From positions 1 through 64,000 of the forward strand of contig JANOCD010000102.1 in assembly GCA_031411995.1 (NCBI GenBank): DNA of 64,000 nt. The letters are read 5' to 3'. Of this stretch, positions 59,374-64,000 are shown piece by piece (position 1 is the stretch's first letter; every line of letters starts with the position of its first letter). This DNA comes from Rudanella sp031411995. Its GTDB lineage: Bacteria > Bacteroidota > Bacteroidia > Cytophagales > Spirosomataceae. The notes below the pieces were generated by a model, which was given only the letters and a program-made list of their open reading frames with translations, was not told where the DNA came from and did not search any database. Both the position numbers and the translations under genes were made by a program.

Positions 59374-61449
59374 ATGAAAAAATTGTATCAGTTCACCACA
59401 AAGTGGGGTTGCTTTTGCCTGCTGTGGGTAGGTATGGCCGTTCCCCAATTCGCCGGGGCGCAAACGCTTACCGACGTACAATGGAGCGCGACGGCCAACG
59501 AGGGGTTAGCTATTCGCAAATCCGACGGGGCGATTGTTACAACGAGCTTAGGTTTCTATATGGATGCTCGAAACGGAAGCTCAATTGGTTTTTCTTTGCC
59601 CAGGGTCTATTCCCTCGCAGGTACTCAGATTGCGTCCGTGGGCTTTGGGGGGCAGACAGTGGGTGGCCCTGAACGCCCGTTTTTTGTTCCATTTTCTATT
59701 TCCCCCAATTTATTGGGCGCGACAGCAGGGGGCGCAACGGCTTATATAGGTTCTGGATTCATCGTGAAAGTGGATGCCAGCGGTACCAGGGAGACCGATA
59801 GAAAACCATTTTCCAGTAGCGATTTTGTCCAGCAAATTAGTACGCAAGGTCGATCTGCCAATTTGGAAAAGTTAATCGGTACCTTCGACGGTGGATTTTT
59901 GCTGTTGGTCACCAGCATTGATCCGGCGGGGAAGACGACCGTGTTTGTCCGTAAATACGACCCCCAGCTAAACACGGTCTGGACAAAATCGCTGGCGTAT
60001 CCGACACCCAACCCGGCTACGCCCGACCGCAGCCTGACCCGGGCGAAAACCGTAATTCAGACCCCAGACGGAGGCTATCTGCTGGCCGGTTTTTACAACA
60101 CAACGGGGCAATTGGACAATCCACAAGTGGGCTGGGTGGCCAAACTGAACGATCAGGGCGATGTGGTCTGGCAAAAACTGCTCAATTCCTTGCCGCTCAC
60201 CACAAACGCCAACGGTGCCGTTCCCAACTCGATTGCTGCCATGCAGTCGGTCAACGATGCAATTCCAAACACCGATGCCAGTGGTGTTGAGGGGTACGCA
60301 TTAGTCGGTGTCGGTCTTGCACCGGGTTCACCGGGTGGGCAGGTGGCAACCACGTCGATTCTGGAACTGAAGGCTGACGGCAGCTTCAAAAATGCCCGTT
60401 CCATCAGTACCGAATCAGTACCTCAGTCGTTCATTGCCCGGTACGTGGCCGATGGCGGGGCTTTTTTCGCGGTTGGCACGACTTCAGCGGGCAATCCGCA
60501 GATTATTCTGGTGCGACCGACGGACCTGACCGTAGCCAATCAGCGGGTTTATAACAATACCCCCCCCTACGGCGCATTGACCGCTTTTGCCATAGCGGGA
60601 GATGGTGCGCCGGTCTTCACGACCAGCAACCGTTTCCTCGTCAAGCTAACCACTCGCTCGTCGTCGTTTGCCCTGTTGCAACCCACCTACAACTGCTCCA
60701 CGGGGGCCATTACCTTCAACGTCAGTGGGAGCGATGGTTCGCCCATCACCTACACGGCCCCCGGTATCAGCCGCTCCTCAGCCACCAGCAACAGCGGCAC
60801 GGTGGAAGCCGGTTTGCGGGCCGACCCCAAAACCATTCCTATCACAGGAACCCAGAGCGGCCAAACCAGCACCGTCATCTTCGATTTGGCCGCTTTCTGT
60901 TCGTCCACCCCACCACCTCCCGGTTTTAACCTGCTGGCTCCTACTTACAATTGCCAAACGGGAGCCATCACCTTCAACACCAGCGGGGGCAACGGCTCCC
61001 CCATCACCTTTTCGGCACCGGGCATCGCCCGTTCATCGCTCATCAGCAATGTAGGAACAGTGGAAGCCGGCCTGCGGGCCGACCCTAAAACCATCCCCAT
61101 TACCGCCATGCAAAGTGGCCAAACTAGCACGTTTGTTTTTGACCTACCGGGGTTGTGTGGGCGACAGGCCCGCATAGCCTCACCTGAAGACAGGGCGGGT
61201 TTGCAGGTGGTGTTATTGGGCAACCCCATCGCAACGGCAGTGTCGATAGTGGTGAGCGGAGCCGAAGGGCAGGCCCTGTGGCTGGAACTGGTCGATACGC
61301 GGGGCCGGGTATTGGGGCAGAGGGCCATTGAGCGGGCGGGCGAGCTCGAAACTCACACCTTCGAGTTGGGCCAACAGGCGGGCGGGTTGTTTCTGGTGCG
61401 TGCGCTAAGCGGGCAACAAAGCCAGACCGTCAAAGTGGTGAAGCAGTAA
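59374..61449 (+). CDS. T9SS-exported protein with duplicated C-terminal repeat
   Basis: 691 residues from ATG 59374 (MKKLYQFTTKWGCFCLLWVG signal peptide ending FAGAQ). The N-terminal about 430 residues have delta-60/kelch-like segments (TPDGGYLLAGFYNTTG, GDVVWQKLLN, ELKADGSFKNARS). Two copies of an about 75-residue unit follow at about 430-510 and 520-595 (QPTYNCSTGAITFNVSGSDG, GTVEAGLRADPKTIPI). A type A T9SS domain closes it (GLFLVRALSGQQSQTVKVVKQ). It is predicted to be a cell-surface or secreted protein. A C8 run at 60560-60567 is not present in the paralogue. It is the first gene after the hybrid regulator and shares a strand with its paralogue 87 bases downstream. Confidence 0.85.
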   Translation: MKKLYQFTTKWGCFCLLWVGMAVPQFAGAQTLTDVQWSATANEGLAIRKSDGAIVTTSLGFYMDARNGSSIGFSLPRVYSLAGTQIASVGFGGQTVGGPERPFFVPFSISPNLLGATAGGATAYIGSGFIVKVDASGTRETDRKPFSSSDFVQQISTQGRSANLEKLIGTFDGGFLLLVTSIDPAGKTTVFVRKYDPQLNTVWTKSLAYPTPNPATPDRSLTRAKTVIQTPDGGYLLAGFYNTTGQLDNPQVGWVAKLNDQGDVVWQKLLNSLPLTTNANGAVPNSIAAMQSVNDAIPNTDASGVEGYALVGVGLAPGSPGGQVATTSILELKADGSFKNARSISTESVPQSFIARYVADGGAFFAVGTTSAGNPQIILVRPTDLTVANQRVYNNTPPYGALTAFAIAGDGAPVFTTSNRFLVKLTTRSSSFALLQPTYNCSTGAITFNVSGSDGSPITYTAPGISRSSATSNSGTVEAGLRADPKTIPITGTQSGQTSTVIFDLAAFCSSTPPPPGFNLLAPTYNCQTGAITFNTSGGNGSPITFSAPGIARSSLISNVGTVEAGLRADPKTIPITAMQSGQTSTFVFDLPGLCGRQARIASPEDRAGLQVVLLGNPIATAVSIVVSGAEGQALWLELVDTRGRVLGQRAIERAGELETHTFELGQQAGGLFLVRALSGQQSQTVKVVKQ

Positions 61450-61536
61450 TCAATTATTCGAGCTAACAGCTACCGCAATAGGGACTTTAGTGTCTGTTGC
61501 TGTAGGTAGCAGTAACCAACAAAACCCAAATTTGCC

Positions 61537-63609
61537 ATGAAGAATCTGTATCAGTACACCACAAAATGGGCTTGTATCTGCCTGGTGTGGGCAGGTATGG
61601 CAGCCCCACCAACGGCCGGGGCGCAAACGATTCCTGATGTGCAGTGGATCAAGAATGGGAGAGTGTTAGTTGTTACTACAGATGGTAACATTGTATCGTC
61701 TGTCAACGTCCCTTTGGGTACTCCTATCCCCTTTTTTAGTGGCGTGGAAGTGTCCAAATATACACCGGATGGAAGTCAACTTTGGAAACGACAACTTAAT
61801 GGCATTACACCACTGACCGGGCTGGCCGCCGGAAACGGATTAAGTGTGGCTCCCTTAGGGAGCATAGTTACAATTGCGCCCAACTCGACGGGGGGCATAG
61901 GTCTGATAGGGAGTGAATTTGGAACAGGTACTTTTTTGTATGGACAACTGGATATAGGAGGAAATGGCAGTCTTTCGGGCAATCCACAGATCAATGACTT
62001 TGTACAGCTACCCCGAACATTTAATAACCAAACCTTTTACGAAGATATGGTGGGGACACCCGATGGCGGATTTGTGCTGTTGGTAACCAGTGTCGAGCTG
62101 AGTGCCAAATCCATTGTCTTCGTTCGTAAATACGCTGCCAATTCACAGACGGTCTGGACCAAAACCATAGCCTTTCCCACCCCTAACCCCGCCACACCTG
62201 ACCGCAGCCTGACCCGAGGCAGAACCATCATCAACACCCCCGATGGCGGTTTTCTGCTGGCGGGATTCTACAACACAACAGGCAACCCGGCTGCTCCGCA
62301 ATCAGGTTGGGTAGCCAAACTCAACGGCGAGGGCGATGTGGTCTGGCAAAAATTGCTCGATGGGCTGCCGACTAATGCCGGGCCGGGTTCGATTGCGGCC
62401 ATGCAATCGGTCAGCGATGCTATGCTGGCGGCCGATGGAAACGGCTATGCGCTGGCAGGAGTAGGCATGGGCCCCAGTTCCCTGGGTTCTTCTTTAGCCA
62501 CCGCTCTTGTGGAACTCAATGCCGACGGCAGCTTCAAACGCGCCCGTGCGGTGGGCACCGATCCCAACCCCCCAACCCAGACATCCATTGCCCGCTACTC
62601 CAGTGGGGGGCAGGACTATTATGCGGTGGGCACCTCCACGGGCGGTCAACCCCAAATCCTGCTGGTGAACCCAAACACCCTGAATGTGGCCAACCAGCGG
62701 ACGTTTACAAACTCGCCCGCTTTTGGTGCGCTGACGGCTTTGGCCGTGGCGGGCGATGGGAGCCTGGTCTTTAACACTGCCAATAGTGCCTTAGTCAAAC
62801 TCCGAGCCGAAACACCGGGTGGCTTCGCCCTGTTGCAGCCCACCTACAATTGCCAGACAGGGGCCATCACCTTCAATACCAGTGGGGGCGATGGCTCACC
62901 CATCATTTATTCGGCTCCTGGTATCATGCGAGGCTCACCCACCAGCAATAGCGGTACGGTGGAAGCGGGCTTGCGGGCCGACCCCAAAACGATTCCTATA
63001 ACTGGAACGCAGAACGGACAGACCAGCACCATCGTCTTCGATTTGGCGGCTTTCTGTTCAGCCACCCCACCACCTCCCGGTTTTAACCTGCTGGCTCCTA
63101 CTTACAATTGCCAAACGGGAGCCATCACCTTCAACACCAGCGGGGGCAACGGCTCCCCCATCACCTTTTCGGCACCGGGCATCGCCCGTTCATCGGCCAC
63201 CAGCAATGTGGGAACAGTGGAAGCCGGTTTGCGGGCCGACCCCAAAACGATTCCTATTACGGCCATGCAAAACGGCCAAACCAGCGCGTTCGTATTCGAT
63301 CTGCCGGGTTTGTGTGGGCGACAGGCCCGCATAGCCTCACCCGAAGACAGGGCGGGTTTGCAGGCTATCGTATTACCAAACCCGGTAATGGGCAGCGAGT
63401 TGGTGATAGACGTAACGGGCGCGAAGAGTCAGGCGGTTAATTTCGCACTCACTGATGCGACCGGACGGATACTTACGAATCAGCGGGCGGTGGTGACCAC
63501 AGACCGGTACCGGCAAACGTTGCCCGTAGGTCATCTGAGTGGTGGAGTTTATTTATTACGGGTTTCGTCAGACAGCGAAACAAAGGTGATTAAAGTTGTG
63601 AAACAGTAA
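61537..63609 (+). CDS. T9SS-exported protein, tandem paralogue
   Basis: 690 residues from ATG 61537. Signal peptide, delta-60-like middle, two about 75-residue repeats and T9SS end (GGVYLLRVSSDSETKVIKVVKQ) match the gene at 59374 throughout. The first about 150 mature residues diverge most. The second repeat is identical in DNA to its partner over 134 bases (63062-63195 against 60905-61038), suggesting gene conversion or very recent duplication. It ends in a strong terminator at 63641. The function is unknown and probably the same as the first copy. Confidence 0.85.
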   Translation: MKNLYQYTTKWACICLVWAGMAAPPTAGAQTIPDVQWIKNGRVLVVTTDGNIVSSVNVPLGTPIPFFSGVEVSKYTPDGSQLWKRQLNGITPLTGLAAGNGLSVAPLGSIVTIAPNSTGGIGLIGSEFGTGTFLYGQLDIGGNGSLSGNPQINDFVQLPRTFNNQTFYEDMVGTPDGGFVLLVTSVELSAKSIVFVRKYAANSQTVWTKTIAFPTPNPATPDRSLTRGRTIINTPDGGFLLAGFYNTTGNPAAPQSGWVAKLNGEGDVVWQKLLDGLPTNAGPGSIAAMQSVSDAMLAADGNGYALAGVGMGPSSLGSSLATALVELNADGSFKRARAVGTDPNPPTQTSIARYSSGGQDYYAVGTSTGGQPQILLVNPNTLNVANQRTFTNSPAFGALTALAVAGDGSLVFNTANSALVKLRAETPGGFALLQPTYNCQTGAITFNTSGGDGSPIIYSAPGIMRGSPTSNSGTVEAGLRADPKTIPITGTQNGQTSTIVFDLAAFCSATPPPPGFNLLAPTYNCQTGAITFNTSGGNGSPITFSAPGIARSSATSNVGTVEAGLRADPKTIPITAMQNGQTSAFVFDLPGLCGRQARIASPEDRAGLQAIVLPNPVMGSELVIDVTGAKSQAVNFALTDATGRILTNQRAVVTTDRYRQTLPVGHLSGGVYLLRVSSDSETKVIKVVKQ

Positions 63610-63640
63610 TCACTATCGGCGCCGACTTTATCCACATGAA

Positions 63641-63672
63641 CGCAAAAAGACCGCACTTGCGGTCTTTTTGCG
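63641..63672. terminator. Bidirectional rho-independent terminator
   Basis: Perfect stem CGCAAAAAGACCGCA / TGCGGTCTTTTTGCG with a two-base loop. It closes the T9SS gene on the plus strand and the CHRD gene on the minus strand. Confidence 0.9.
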
Positions 63673-63694
63673 TATTCTGAAAATCATCTACCTT

Positions 63695-64000
63695 TTAGTC
63701 TGTCTTCCTGATGTTACCCCGAATTTCACCACCCGGGTTTGCAGTCGTATGCAGGTTCGCATACGTCCGGTTCGCATACATTTCGTCCTGCTGTGTCTGT
63801 GTCAACGTAGCCTGACCCACAAGCGGTGTGGTTATGGTTGTTGCAAACGGTATACTGACTCCCCCTGTGTTGCCCTCAGCCGTAGCTGCCGTAACAGAGT
63901 GGATATGCCCCATCGTTGGCGTTAATCCCTGATACGTTACGGTGTAGTTCAGCACTTTTGTTGTTTTGTCGAAGTTGGCTGAATAATTGCCGGTTGCGGT
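63695..64000 (-). CDS. CHRD-domain protein, 5' part beyond window
   Basis: The frame stays open to the right window edge, so only the C-terminal 101 residues are seen. They read TATGNYSANFDKTTKVLNYT, then GLTPTMGHIHSV, ending NLHTTANPGGEIRGNIRKTD, which is the CHRD domain pattern with its two His-containing strands (MGHIH, ANLHT). CHRD proteins in bacteria are usually secreted; the function is unclear. An apparent internal Met at 63955 is a Leu (CTG) in mid-strand and not the start. Confidence 0.85.
   Translation of the reverse strand, partial: TATGNYSANFDKTTKVLNYTVTYQGLTPTMGHIHSVTAATAEGNTGGVSIPFATTITTPLVGQATLTQTQQDEMYANRTYANLHTTANPGGEIRGNIRKTD

Noticed and set aside
61450..61536. Possible hairpin between the exported paralogues (GCTACC / GGTAGC arms)
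   Set aside because: The stem is short with a long imperfect loop and no T run, so I do not call a terminator.

Overview
The window looks like the chromosome of a Cytophagales bacterium (Bacteroidota, Spirosoma/Larkinella-like). The evidence is: secreted proteins ending in type A T9SS sorting domains, two hybrid two-component systems (propeller + histidine kinase + receiver + AraC helix-turn-helix in one chain), a Bacteroidota-style TonB, DUF1800 genes, few recognisable Shine-Dalgarno sequences, and a moderately GC-rich composition. The genus is inference. No rRNA, tRNA or CRISPR array was seen.

Region 1 (1-19 kb) is mostly housekeeping and secreted enzymes. It holds a tandem DUF1800 pair (the first cut by the window edge), a YugP-type zinc peptidase, an M28 peptidase, a very long PQQ-type sugar dehydrogenase with three ricin-type lectin repeats, a membrane-anchored beta-lactamase-like serine hydrolase, a panD / flippase-like / RfaE2-type operon, a carboxynorspermidine dehydrogenase-like gene, a secreted unknown, a TonB and an acyl-CoA synthetase. 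Region 2 (19-40 kb) is a surface-protein locus, all on the minus strand: a DUF5602-like lipoprotein, a giant beta-helix/Ig-like protein of about 3640 residues, a hybrid two-component regulator, a second adhesin-like protein sharing the giant's C-terminal domain, and a small secreted protein with phage-fibre-like repeats.

Region 3 (40.4-44.5 kb) is a mobile, accessory patch. It has an IS1595-family element whose transposase is split at an A8 slippery tract, a decayed IS30-family element, a strikingly AT-rich RES-domain gene (NADase-toxin-like fold), and a decayed kinase-like gene. Region 4 (44.5-51.8 kb) returns to chromosomal genes: a PhyH-family dioxygenase, ruvC, and a tightly overlapping five-gene operon (flippase-like protein, two GT2 glycosyltransferases, a polysaccharide deacetylase, a patatin-like membrane protein) that probably builds a surface glycan or glycolipid.

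Region 5 (51.8-64 kb) is regulatory and secreted. It holds a membrane-anchored winged-helix regulator paired with a free-standing secreted propeller protein, two small secreted proteins, a second hybrid two-component regulator, and directly downstream of it a perfect 21-bp tandem repeat ahead of two paralogous T9SS-exported proteins. The window ends in a partial CHRD-domain gene.

The most interesting leads are: the 21-bp-period direct repeats near both hybrid regulators and another secreted gene; the split propeller/winged-helix pair; the C-terminal domain shared by the two adhesins, one copy of which carries a G9 tract; and the RES gene in the IS-flanked patch.
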